Made by a program: the position numbers and the translations under genes. Of a DNA stretch of 64,000 bases, positions 1-7,911 are shown in pieces (positions within the stretch are counted from its first letter, which is position 1; each line of letters starts with the position of its first letter). Below the pieces are notes generated by a model. The model saw nothing but the letters and a program-made list of their open reading frames with translations. It had not been told where the DNA came from and searched no databases. Where the stretch lies: assembly GCA_963846165.1 (NCBI GenBank), contig CAWJUU010000011.1:111102-175101 (forward strand), given 5' to 3'. The stretch comes from WHSW01 sp963846165. GTDB lineage: Bacteria; Actinomycetota; Thermoleophilia; Solirubrobacterales; 70-9.

Positions 1-1154
1 TCGCCGGGAAACTGGACCCCGGTCGGGCGGCCGAAGCCGAAGCGACGGATCCAGGTGTCGAAGCGGGAGTTGTACTTCGGATCGCCGAACTCGTCGTTGA
101 GCGCCAGGCCGACCAGCACCGCGCCCACGTTCGAGGACTGCTTGATGATCTCGGCGACCGAGGCGCTGATGTATCCGCGCGGATGCGACTCCTCGATCAG
201 GCGGTCGGAGACCTGGAGCGTCGGCGGCAGGTCGAAGGTGGTCTGCGGGGTGACGACGCCGTCCTCGAGCGCGCCCGCGACCGTGAATGCCTTGAAGGTC
301 GAGCCCGGCTCGTAGGTGAACCCGGTCGCCATGTTGCGAAGCTGGTCGGGATCGGCCTCTCCGAGGTTCACGGGGTCGAAGCTCGGCCAGCTCGCCATCG
401 CCAGGATCTGGGACGTGCGCGGGTCCATGACGATCGCCGTCGCGCCGTCGGGCTGGTAGGTCTCGCCGATGCCGGCGAGCACGCGCTCGGTCCCGGCCTG
501 GAGGCTCGCGTCGAGGGTCAGCCGCAGATCGGCGCCGACCCCCGCAGCCTCGATCGTGCTGCGCTCGAGCTCGTCGCCGAGCGCATCGCGGGTGACCGCT
601 CGCTCCCCGTCGGCGCCGTGGAGCACCTCATCCTCGGAGGCTTCGAGCCCGGTCAGGCCCTGGTTGTCGATCCCGACGCTGCCGATCACCTGCGAGGCGA
701 GCTCATCCTGCGGGTAGAGCCGGCGGCTGTCAGGCAGCAGCCCGATCCCCGGGAGGTCGAGCTTGGCGACCTCGTCGGCGGCGTCGAGGCTCACCTTGCG
801 TTCGATGTAGGCAAACCCGGAGGCACGGTCGGCGAGCCTGGCGAGGATCTCGTCCTGGTCGCCGCCGAGCGCCTTGGCGAGCTTGTGGGCGGTGGCCTCG
901 GGGTCCTTGACCTGGTACGGGGTCGCGAACACCGTGCCGGCCTCCTCGGAGAAGGCAAGCGTCTGGCCGGTCCGGTCGAGGATCGTCCCGCGCGATCCCG
1001 GGACGACGACGGTCTCCACCTGCTGGCCGGTCGCCTCGGCGCTGTACTTGCCGCCGTTGACGCCCTGGACCCATGCGGCCCGGACCACGACCACGAGCAG
1101 CAGGACACAGAACCCAGCGAACAAGAGACCGACGCGGCGGTCGATCAGGGTCAC
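1..1154 (-). CDS. ftsI: Class B penicillin-binding protein (FtsI-like transpeptidase), partial
   Basis: Septal peptidoglycan transpeptidase that cross-links stem peptides at the division site. The reconstructed frame starts at a GTG that overlaps the stop of the upstream ftsL-like gene by 4 nt (GTGA). An N-terminal membrane anchor (about residues 8-26) is followed by the class B dimerisation region with a GSRGTILDR motif. The catalytic serine motif STFK lies near residue 284 and the SSN motif near residue 338. The gene runs off the left edge of the window, so the KTG motif is not visible. Its position directly after mraZ, rsmH and ftsL supports FtsI rather than an elongation PBP. Annotation is firm for the family and good for the specific role. 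Confidence 0.9.
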   Translation of the reverse strand, partial: MTLIDRRVGLLFAGFCVLLLVVVVRAAWVQGVNGGKYSAEATGQQVETVVVPGSRGTILDRTGQTLAFSEEAGTVFATPYQVKDPEATAHKLAKALGGDQDEILARLADRASGFAYIERKVSLDAADEVAKLDLPGIGLLPDSRRLYPQDELASQVIGSVGIDNQGLTGLEASEDEVLHGADGERAVTRDALGDELERSTIEAAGVGADLRLTLDASLQAGTERVLAGIGETYQPDGATAIVMDPRTSQILAMASWPSFDPVNLGEADPDQLRNMATGFTYEPGSTFKAFTVAGALEDGVVTPQTTFDLPPTLQVSDRLIEESHPRGYISASVAEIIKQSSNVGAVLVGLALNDEFGDPKYNSRFDTWIRRFGFGRPTGVQFPG

Positions 1155-1879
1155 GGCGAGCTCACGCCTCCGCCCGCGGGCGCGGTCGCGGTCGCGGGCG
1201 GCGCTGCCGGAGGTGCCTGGGCCGCCGTCTCCGGCGCGACGGTCTCGGGCGCGACCACCTCGGGCGCAACCTCGGCCGGGTCGACCGCGGTCTCGGCGGG
1301 CACGGTCTCCGCCGCGATGACCGGAGGCGTCTCCGCCGGTACGTAGTAGGAGGCGCCGAGCTCGCCGGAGCGCAGGCGGCGGGCGGCCTCCGCGGCGTCG
1401 CCGGACACCGGGCGCAGATAGCGAACCGCCTCCGGCGCGGGGGTGATCAGGCCGAGCCTGCTCGCCGCGGCCGCGACCTCCTCGCTCGAGAGCCGCTGAA
1501 CGATCTGCGACCGCAGGATGGAGTTCTGGCGCTTGAGCTCGTCCGCCTGGCGAGCGGCGTTGCTCGAGGAGGCGCTGAAGCTGAGCGCGATCACGTTCAG
1601 CGCAACGATCCCGACGAGCAGGCCGCCGAGCAGGCCGATCCACAGCCGCGAGCGGGTCAGGCGAACGACGAGGCCCGAGTCGGCAATCCCGCCGACCGCG
1701 CCCGCGGCGGCCGCGACCGGGACGAAGCCGGCGATCGGCGTCTGGCCGCTGCGCCGCCGGGGCCGGGGGGCCGCGCGCCCTGCGGCCGGCTTGCGTGCCG
1801 GGGCCGTACGGCCGGATGCGCGGCGCGTCTGGGCTCGCCGTGCCGGGGCGGTGGATTTCGCTGTCGCCGTCGCCGCCAT
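1151..1879 (-). CDS. ftsL: FtsL-like cell division protein
   Basis: Small bitopic divisome protein of 242 aa. Residues 1-60 are a basic, Ala/Pro/Arg-rich cytoplasmic tail. A single transmembrane helix lies at about residues 78-100, followed by a short coiled coil (about 105-135, including DELKRQNSILRSQIV). The C-terminal third is a low-complexity Pro/Ala/Glu/Val extracellular tail with repeated 'PAETV/APETV' units. FtsL proteins are recognised by this topology and by lying between rsmH and ftsI rather than by conserved residues. The gene is 3 nt downstream of rsmH and overlaps ftsI by 4 nt, so it is probably translationally coupled. The long basic N-terminus and repetitive tail are larger than in classical FtsL. 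Confidence 0.8.
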   Translation of the reverse strand: MAATATAKSTAPARRAQTRRASGRTAPARKPAAGRAAPRPRRRSGQTPIAGFVPVAAAAGAVGGIADSGLVVRLTRSRLWIGLLGGLLVGIVALNVIALSFSASSSNAARQADELKRQNSILRSQIVQRLSSEEVAAAASRLGLITPAPEAVRYLRPVSGDAAEAARRLRSGELGASYYVPAETPPVIAAETVPAETAVDPAEVAPEVVAPETVAPETAAQAPPAAPPATATAPAGGGVSSP

Positions 1880-1882
1880 CGT

Positions 1883-2869
1883 CTACCTCCGCCGAGATTC
1901 GGCCTCTGCGCCTGGGCTTCCTGCGCCGGCGAGCTTCCGCGCCGCGCGCAGGCGCGCCGAGCGCGAGCGCGGGTTGCGCTCCATCTCCCCCTCGGTGGGC
2001 TGGACCGCGCGCCGCGCGAGCAGCTCCGCCTCGGGCTCGTGACCGCAGACGCAGACCGGGACCTCGGGCGGACAGACGCACCCGCGCGCGAGCTCGGCCA
2101 GGAAGCGCTTGACCCGCCGGTCCTCGAGCGAGTGGAAGGCGACCGCGGCGAAGCGACCGCCGTCGGCGAGCATCGACCAGGCGACCGGCAGCGCGCGGTC
2201 GAGCGAGTCGAGCTCGCCGTTGACGGCGATCCTGATCGCCTGGAAGGTGCGCTTTGCGGGGTGGCCGCGGCCGAAGCGGTAGGCGGGCGGGACGGCGGCG
2301 CGGATCGCCTCGACCAGCTCACAGGTGGTCTGCAACGGCCGGCGGCGAGCGATCTCGGCCGCGATCGAGCGCGCGTGGCGCTCCTCGCCGAGCGTGTAGA
2401 TCGCCGTCGCGAGCTCGGACGGCGGCCAGTCGTTGACGACCTCGAGCGCCGTCAGCTCCTGCGAGCTGTCCATCCGCATGTCGAGGGGCGCGTCGTAGGA
2501 ATATGAGAAGCCGCGCTCGGCGGCGTCGAGCTGGTCCGAGGAGATGCCGAGGTCGGCGTAGACGACGTCGGGGCGCAGACCATCGCCGGCGAGCCGCTCG
2601 AGCACATCGGCGAAGTCGCCGTGCTCGAAGCGCGCCTGACAGCCGAGCTCCGGCGCGAGCTCGGCAAAGCGCTCGGCGGCCCCGGGATCGCGATCGATGC
2701 AGATCAGGGTTCCGGCCGGGCCGATCCGCTCGGCGACCAGGCGTGCGTGCCCGCCACCGCCGAATGTACAGTCAACGGCGAGCTCGCCCGGCTGCGGGTC
2801 GCAGAGGGCGACGAGCTCGGCGGCGAGGACTGGCACGTGCTCGGTCGGCATGTAGATCAGTGTGGCCAT
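1883..2869 (-). CDS. rsmH: 16S rRNA (cytosine1402-N4)-methyltransferase RsmH
   Basis: SAM-dependent methyltransferase that modifies C1402 in the 16S rRNA decoding centre (formerly MraW). The N-terminus has EHVPVLAAELV, then the SAM-binding motif VDCTFGGGGHA and the aspartate of CIDRDP. Family motifs ADLGISSDQLD, RGFSY, RRVKRFL and the C-terminal NPRSRSARLRA are all present. About 328 aa from the ATG at 2869 (MATLIYMPTEH); an ATG at 2851 is an alternative. The open frame runs further upstream into mraZ, but that extension is not homologous. It starts 26 nt after mraZ and is followed 3 nt later by the ftsL-like gene, in the usual dcw order. Confidence 0.95.
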   Translation of the reverse strand: MATLIYMPTEHVPVLAAELVALCDPQPGELAVDCTFGGGGHARLVAERIGPAGTLICIDRDPGAAERFAELAPELGCQARFEHGDFADVLERLAGDGLRPDVVYADLGISSDQLDAAERGFSYSYDAPLDMRMDSSQELTALEVVNDWPPSELATAIYTLGEERHARSIAAEIARRRPLQTTCELVEAIRAAVPPAYRFGRGHPAKRTFQAIRIAVNGELDSLDRALPVAWSMLADGGRFAAVAFHSLEDRRVKRFLAELARGCVCPPEVPVCVCGHEPEAELLARRAVQPTEGEMERNPRSRSARLRAARKLAGAGSPGAEAESRRR

Positions 2870-2894
2870 CGTCGTTTGCAGAGCACCCTCAGAC

Positions 2895-3335
2895 TCAAGC
2901 CCGTGGCCCGCCGGCGAGCTCCTCGGCGAGTTCGTCGGCCTGCTCGTCGAGCTCGGCGTAGTGCGCGCTCCAGCGCTCGGGGTTCCAGACCTCGAGGTGG
3001 TCGCCGACCCCGACGACCATGCAGGCGCCGTCGAGACCGGCATGGTCGATCAGGTGCCCGGCGACCCGCATGCGCCCGGCCGAGTCGAGCGACTCGTCCT
3101 GCGCCGAGGCGTTGAAGCGCCGGTACATCATCCGGCCCTTGCGCCCGAGCCGGTTCAGGTCGGCGAGGAACCGGGTGGTCCAGTCTTCATAACCCTGTGG
3201 CGAGAACACCTCGACGCAGGGGTCGAGCCCGGCGACGAGAACGATTCCCTCGGAGAGCTGGCCGCGCCAGCGCGCCGGCACCGTGAGCCGATCCTTGGAA
3301 TCGAGACTGTGCTCGTACTGACCGCGAAAAGCCAT
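2895..3335 (-). CDS. mraZ: Transcriptional regulator MraZ
   Basis: DNA-binding protein of 146 aa that controls the division and cell-wall operon it heads. Two SpoVT-AbrB-like half domains are visible. The first contains GQYEHSLDSKDRLTVPARWR, the second contains SLDSAGRMRVAGHL; both carry the DxxGR/DxKDR type motif typical of MraZ. Length is normal for the family. The gene is first in the minus-strand run mraZ-rsmH-ftsL-ftsI. A set of three phased GTGG boxes lies about 85-110 bp upstream and is the likely autoregulatory site. Confidence 0.95.
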   Translation of the reverse strand: MAFRGQYEHSLDSKDRLTVPARWRGQLSEGIVLVAGLDPCVEVFSPQGYEDWTTRFLADLNRLGRKGRMMYRRFNASAQDESLDSAGRMRVAGHLIDHAGLDGACMVVGVGDHLEVWNPERWSAHYAELDEQADELAEELAGGPRA

Positions 3336-3417
3336 GGCCCTCGGAGGTAGAGAAATCTGGACCGGAGTGGCGAGGTGGGAGGAGCCTCACCACCCCGGTC
3401 CCTGGGTCAACTGGATG

Positions 3418-3446
3418 GGCCACGCTAACCCACTCTGCCCCACTTT
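3418..3446 (-). promoter_or_regulatory. MraZ operator: three 10-bp-phased GTGG boxes
   Basis: Reading the minus strand there are three direct repeats, GTGGGGCAGA, GTGGGTTAGC and GTGGCCCATC, spaced exactly 10 bp apart and preceded by AAA. MraZ is known to bind direct repeats of this TGGG/GTGG type in front of its own gene in several phyla. The site lies upstream of mraZ on the same strand. Assignment as the autoregulatory operator is an inference from that match. The remaining intergenic DNA between 3336 and 3633 shows no gene that I can support. Confidence 0.75.
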
Positions 3447-3633
3447 GCAACACAACCGTGGTTGAAATTGGAGCCGATCCGTCGGACGGACTTGCTACGA
3501 CTGAGGCTTCTGGGGGTCTTTTTGGCTTGCTCATGCGGCTTTCGCCCGCCGTGAGCGGGCGTTCGCCCGGCTGGCGAGGACGGCCCGATCTGCAAGCCCC
3601 GTTGCATCGCGGACGCCCGATAGGCTGCCCGCC

Positions 3634-4590
3634 GTGAGCGGTGAGCCACTCCCGGAGGCGGCCGCGGCGGCCAGCGAACCGCCTCCTGGCGCGGAACCCG
3701 CGACGCCCGAGGTGCCGGTCACCGCCCCGGTGCCCGCGGACGCCGACGACACCCGCGGCCGGCACCTGCGTCGGCTGATCGCGCACCCGGTGACGCTGAT
3801 CGGCGGTGGGATCCTGGTCGTCGTGGTGCTTCTCGCCGCCGGGATCGGGATCGGCTGGGGAGTCGGGGCCGCCGGCGCCGGCGTGACCCTGCTGGTCGTC
3901 CTGCTGACCGTGTGGCTGCTCGCCTCCTCGAGGGCGCGCGACGACTTCTTTCGCGCCTATACCGAGGGCCGCGGCCTGACCCGAATCGATGGCAAGTCGA
4001 GCCTGCCCCCGCTCACGCCGCTGCTCCGCAAGGGCGACAACCGCTATGCCGAGCAGCGCTTCAACGGAGTCCTGCCGGGCGGCATGGACGGGAGCCTCTG
4101 CCTCTACACCTACGAGGAGACGAGCACCGACTCCGATGGCAACAGCCAGACGACCTACGTCCACTACACCCTGGCGATGACCCAGCTACCGGCGACCGCG
4201 CCCTTCATCCAGGAGCTCTTCTGCCAGCGTCGCTTCGGCTTCCGCTTCCTCGATTCGGCCGAGGACGTGTTCCGCAAGCGCCAGCGGGTCGAGCACGAAT
4301 CCGAGGCCGTCGACAAGAAGTTCGAGGTCTTCGCCGGCGCCAACGACGACCTCAATCGCGCCCGCCAGATCCTCTCCCCAACCTTCCTCGTCTGGCTCGA
4401 GAACCACTCGCCCGAGGCCTACGCGTTCGAGCTCGTCGCCGGATCGCTGGTCTGCAACGTCAAGGGCCACAAGAAGTCGGCGGCCGAGCTCGACATCCTC
4501 TGCACCGCCTCCGCTGCCGTCGCCCGCCGGCTCCAAGAGGAGGCCGACGAGGTGATCCGGACACCCGGCTCGCCGCCGCCCGGTGAGTGA
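3634..4590 (+). CDS. Hypothetical two-helix membrane protein
   Basis: A 318-aa protein of unknown function. It starts with a GTG and a Pro/Ala/Glu-rich acidic stretch (residues 1-40). Two adjacent hydrophobic helices at about 52-72 and 75-98 form a membrane hairpin. The remaining 220 residues are soluble and mixed alpha/beta, with the stretch GVLPGGMDGSLCLYTYEE near the middle and a conserved-looking LVCNVKGHKKSAAELD near the end. The architecture resembles DUF3137-type cytoplasmic domains anchored by a hairpin, but I cannot confirm membership. The following gene starts 8 nt inside this one, so the two are probably cotranscribed. Confidence 0.7.
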   Translation: MSGEPLPEAAAAASEPPPGAEPATPEVPVTAPVPADADDTRGRHLRRLIAHPVTLIGGGILVVVVLLAAGIGIGWGVGAAGAGVTLLVVLLTVWLLASSRARDDFFRAYTEGRGLTRIDGKSSLPPLTPLLRKGDNRYAEQRFNGVLPGGMDGSLCLYTYEETSTDSDGNSQTTYVHYTLAMTQLPATAPFIQELFCQRRFGFRFLDSAEDVFRKRQRVEHESEAVDKKFEVFAGANDDLNRARQILSPTFLVWLENHSPEAYAFELVAGSLVCNVKGHKKSAAELDILCTASAAVARRLQEEADEVIRTPGSPPPGE

Positions 4591-5899
4591 CCATCGCGCT
4601 CTGAGCGCGCTCCGCGACGGCCGGATCGCCGAGCTGGCAAGCATGTATGAGCCCGGCGCAACCCTCGATCTCTCCGTTCCCGCACGCCGTGAGGTGGTCC
4701 GCGGCGCCGAGGCGGCGGGCCGCGCCGTGCGCGACGCCTTTCGCGACGGGGTCCCGGCGACCGCTTGGGACGCGCGGGTGTTCGGGGCCGGCGCGGCGAT
4801 CACCCTCGAACGCCCGCCGTGGCGCCAGCGCCACTATCTGCACCTGAGCGGGGATCGGATCACCGCACACTGGGTCTATGCCGCCGGGCTCGCTGGCGCC
4901 GAAGCCGAGCCGGAGCTCCCAGTCGAGGTGCGGGAGCGCGCCGGCGCCGGGGCCGAGGTCGAGGAGCTGGTCGGCGGCGGCAACTCCGGCGCAGCGCTGG
5001 CGCGCATCCGGCTCGCCGACGGGACCGTCGTGATCGCGAAGGAGCTCCGCCCCGGCGGGGATTGGCTCGGACGCGCGCTCGGCGGCGGCGTGCGCTCGGC
5101 CGAGCTCTGGCGGACCGGCGTGCTCGAGCGACTGCCCGAGGGGCTCGACCCCGCGGTCCTCGACGCCTTCGAGGCGAGCGGATCGTGGTGGCTGTTGATG
5201 CGTGATGCCTCGGCGGCGCTGCTCGGCGACGAGCGTCGCTTGAGCCGCGAGCAGAGCAGGCGGATACTCGGGCTCGCGGCCGCCATGCATGAGACCTTCT
5301 GGGGCGAGCCGATCCCGTCGCTGGCCTCGGCGCGGGCACGCCTCTCGGCAGCCAGCCTCGAGCTCACGGCCGCTGAAGCCGATGGCCACGACCTGCTGCC
5401 GAAGCAGTTTCCCGCCGCCTGGGACGCCTTCGTGAGCGCGGCGAGCGAGCCGGTCGGCCCCGCGGTCGCGGCGCTCGTCGCCGATCCCGCCCCGCTGGTC
5501 GAGCGTCTGGGCCATGCCGGGTGGACGCTCACCCACGGCGACCTGCGCGACGACAACCTCGGCCTCGAAGATGAGCGGGTCGTGCTGCTCGACTGGGACA
5601 TGGCAACGTCGGCAACGCCCGCGGTCGAGTTCGCCTGGTACCTCTGCCACGACGCCTGGCGGATCGACGCCACGCGCGACGAGATCGCCGACGACTTCCG
5701 CGCAGCCGCCGGCAACCGGGTCGGCGACGACGACTTCGCCCTCGGCTTGATCGCGGGCCTGGTCATGTACGGGTGGGTATTCGGGCACTCCGCGCTCGTC
5801 CACCCCGACCCGGTCGAGCGCGAGTGGGGCGAGGCCGAGCTCGCCTGGTGGGTGCCCCGTGTCCGCGAGGCGCTCGAGCGGACCGGGCTTACTTCTTGA
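4583..5899 (+). CDS. SnoaL-like domain fused to aminoglycoside phosphotransferase-like kinase
   Basis: A 438-aa protein. Residues 1-105 look like a SnoaL/NTF2-like cone domain (MYEPGATLDLSVP, the paired tryptophans around PPWRQRHYLHL and the strand DRITAHWVY). From about residue 115 the fold is that of the APH/choline-kinase family: a nucleotide-binding lobe with VVIAKEL, then the catalytic loop THGDLRDDNLGL and the metal-binding VLLDWDMA. The substrate is unknown; most chromosomal members phosphorylate small metabolites rather than antibiotics. It begins inside the end of the preceding membrane protein gene. The C-terminus overlaps the convergent neighbour by about 11 bp. Fusion partners and frame are clear; the function is not. 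Confidence 0.8.
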   Translation: MSDHRALSALRDGRIAELASMYEPGATLDLSVPARREVVRGAEAAGRAVRDAFRDGVPATAWDARVFGAGAAITLERPPWRQRHYLHLSGDRITAHWVYAAGLAGAEAEPELPVEVRERAGAGAEVEELVGGGNSGAALARIRLADGTVVIAKELRPGGDWLGRALGGGVRSAELWRTGVLERLPEGLDPAVLDAFEASGSWWLLMRDASAALLGDERRLSREQSRRILGLAAAMHETFWGEPIPSLASARARLSAASLELTAAEADGHDLLPKQFPAAWDAFVSAASEPVGPAVAALVADPAPLVERLGHAGWTLTHGDLRDDNLGLEDERVVLLDWDMATSATPAVEFAWYLCHDAWRIDATRDEIADDFRAAAGNRVGDDDFALGLIAGLVMYGWVFGHSALVHPDPVEREWGEAELAWWVPRVREALERTGLTS

Positions 5900-7124
5900 C
5901 CAGCTTGATCCGCTTGTCCTCGGCGTTCGCGGTACCGCCGGTGGGCGTGTAGATGACGGTGAGCTTGAGCTTCGCCTTGCCCTTCTCGTTCAGCTTCCGC
6001 TTCTTCTTGCCCTCGGGCTTGATCTTCAGCGTCACGGTCCCGGCGCTGCTGACCGGCTTCGTGCTCGCGGGCCTCCGTTTCGCGCTGCGCTGGGGTTCGA
6101 CGCCGTTGCCGCTCAGGGCAAGCTCGCCCGGTCCGGGCACCTCGACCGAAAGCTTCGCCGTCCCCTTGCGCTTGTTGCGCTTCAGCTTCCCGAGCGAGAA
6201 CTCGTTCGAGGGCACGCCCGCATCGACCGCCAAGCCCCGGGGCGCGCCCGCATCCGCGATCAGTGTCTCGGGCGAGCTCCCGTCGAGGTTCGACCGATTG
6301 ATCGTTCCTGGGCCAGGCGTTGCCGCCGCAGAATCGGCCCAGTAGAGCTTCTGGTCGAGGACCGCGGTGCCCCCGTGGGCGCTCGACGAGACCACGTCAT
6401 CGGGGTTGGCGCCGTCGAGATCCGATCTCCGGACTCCGTGCGTGCCGACCGCGTAGAAGAGGCGGTCCTCGGTCGCCGACGGCCACCGCGGCGTGTCCGC
6501 AGGCGCGAGCATGGGGTCGACCGCCTCGGGCGGTAGCGGGTCGAGGGTCTGGCGGTAAACCGACCCATCGCTTCCAGGCGCATTGACCGCGGTGTTGGTC
6601 CAGAACGCGTACTGCGAGTTGAGCGCCACCCCGAACGGGTTCTCGACGGTCGGGCCGCTGACCATGCTCGGGGAGACGCCGCTGCCGTCGAGGTTCGCGC
6701 GCCCGATCGAGCCCGGATTCCCACCGCCGAAGTTGGACCAGTAGACGTACGCGGAGTTGACCGCGGGGGCGCAGGGATTTGCCGTGACCAAGGACACGGG
6801 GATCGTGATGAAGCTCTCGTCGACGCCGGTGCCGTCGAGGTTCGCGCGCGCGATCGTGAAGGTTCCGCGATTGACCCAGTAGATGTGCTCGGCGTCGACC
6901 GCGACCCCGCAGGGGTCGTCGGTCCCGGTGATGAAGTTCCGATCGACGCCGGAGCCGTCGAGGTTTGCGCGCGCAATCGTCGTCGTCACGCTCCCTGCTC
7001 CCCTGCTCACCCTGCCGGAGCCCGGCAGGTTGTCGACCCAGTAGATGTACGCATCGGCGGGTGCGGCAAGGACGCATGCGATCAGCACGGCGAGCACCGA
7101 AACGAGGCGGCGGCTGACGATCAC
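5889..7124 (-). CDS. Secreted YWTD-repeat/propeller-like protein with C-terminal Ig-like tail
   Basis: About 411 aa from the GTG at 7124, which directly precedes a signal peptide (SRRLVSVLAVLIACVLAAPADA). The body has repeated blades of the form IYWVN...IARANLDGSGV, recurring roughly every 45 residues, like the YWTD beta-propeller of LDL-receptor type proteins. Residues from about 305 on are rich in Lys and Val (GTAKLSVEVPGPGELALSGNGV, GTVTLKIKPEGKKKRKL) and look like a beta-sandwich tail common in secreted proteins of Solirubrobacterales. It is probably extracellular. No catalytic motif is visible. The open frame extends upstream but without signal-peptide character. Confidence 0.75.
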   Translation of the reverse strand: MIVSRRLVSVLAVLIACVLAAPADAYIYWVDNLPGSGRVSRGAGSVTTTIARANLDGSGVDRNFITGTDDPCGVAVDAEHIYWVNRGTFTIARANLDGTGVDESFITIPVSLVTANPCAPAVNSAYVYWSNFGGGNPGSIGRANLDGSGVSPSMVSGPTVENPFGVALNSQYAFWTNTAVNAPGSDGSVYRQTLDPLPPEAVDPMLAPADTPRWPSATEDRLFYAVGTHGVRRSDLDGANPDDVVSSSAHGGTAVLDQKLYWADSAAATPGPGTINRSNLDGSSPETLIADAGAPRGLAVDAGVPSNEFSLGKLKRNKRKGTAKLSVEVPGPGELALSGNGVEPQRSAKRRPASTKPVSSAGTVTLKIKPEGKKKRKLNEKGKAKLKLTVIYTPTGGTANAEDKRIKLVKK

Positions 7125-7221
7125 GATCGGCCAGCCTATCGCGCTCAGTGCCGCTATCGAGGGGCGGATTCCAGTCGGTATCCGACTGGAACGCGCCAGT
7201 CGGAGCGCTCGCGTCGTGCGA

Positions 7222-7911
7222 TCAGAAGGGCAGCTCGCCGTCGACGAGCGAGGCGACGACCCAGTCGCCGCCCGCCGCGCGCAGGTCGTCGACCGAGTAC
7301 TCGCCGGTGGCGACGCCGAGCACCCTGATCCCGGCTGCGTGGCCGGCCTCGACGTCGAGCGGGGTGTCGCCGGTCGCGATGCAGCCGGCGCGGTCGAGGT
7401 TGCCGCCGGCGGCGGCATCGGCTCGATCGAGGGCCGTGCGGGCGACGTCGGCGCGCTCGCCGCCATCGGACCCGTAGCCGCCGAAGGCGAAGAAGTGGTT
7501 GAGGTCGGCGCGAGCGAGCTTCGTGTGGGCGGCGGCCTCGGTGTTGCCGGTGATCAGGCCGACCAGCCGGTCCTCGTCTTTGAGCCTCGTGAGCAGCTCG
7601 ACCACTCCGGGCATCACCCTGTAACCCGGCGAGCTGGAGACCTCCTCGACCAGGTAACGCTCGCGCAACGCCATCAGCTGCTCCATCTCGTCGCCCTGCG
7701 GCTCGCGGCCGATCGCACCGCGAAAGCACTGCAGGCCGACGATCGGGTCGGGCACCCCCTTGCCGGTGTAATCGGGCACGTTGACCTCGACCCCCTGAAG
7801 CTCGAGGAAGGCCCGGTGCCAGGCCCGGTCGCTGGCGCCCCCGGTCGAGATCAGGGTCCCGTCGATGTCGAACAGGATCGCGGCGACCGAAGTGGTGGCG
7901 CGCTCAGCCAC
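7222..7911 (-). CDS. HAD-superfamily hydrolase (phosphoglycolate phosphatase-like)
   Basis: A 229-aa haloacid dehalogenase-type phosphatase. Motif I is ILFDIDGTLI near residue 12, motif II is LITGNT near residue 118, and motif IV is ATGDTPLDVEAG with the conserved Gly-Asp near residue 180. The helical cap between motifs I and II fits subclass I enzymes such as phosphoglycolate phosphatase or beta-phosphoglucomutase. Its end and the start of pgi are on the same strand: the pgi stop lies inside the start of this gene (8-nt overlap), so it is probably transcribed with pgi. The substrate is undetermined. Confidence 0.85.
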   Translation of the reverse strand: MAERATTSVAAILFDIDGTLISTGGASDRAWHRAFLELQGVEVNVPDYTGKGVPDPIVGLQCFRGAIGREPQGDEMEQLMALRERYLVEEVSSSPGYRVMPGVVELLTRLKDEDRLVGLITGNTEAAAHTKLARADLNHFFAFGGYGSDGGERADVARTALDRADAAAGGNLDRAGCIATGDTPLDVEAGHAAGIRVLGVATGEYSVDDLRAAGGDWVVASLVDGELPF

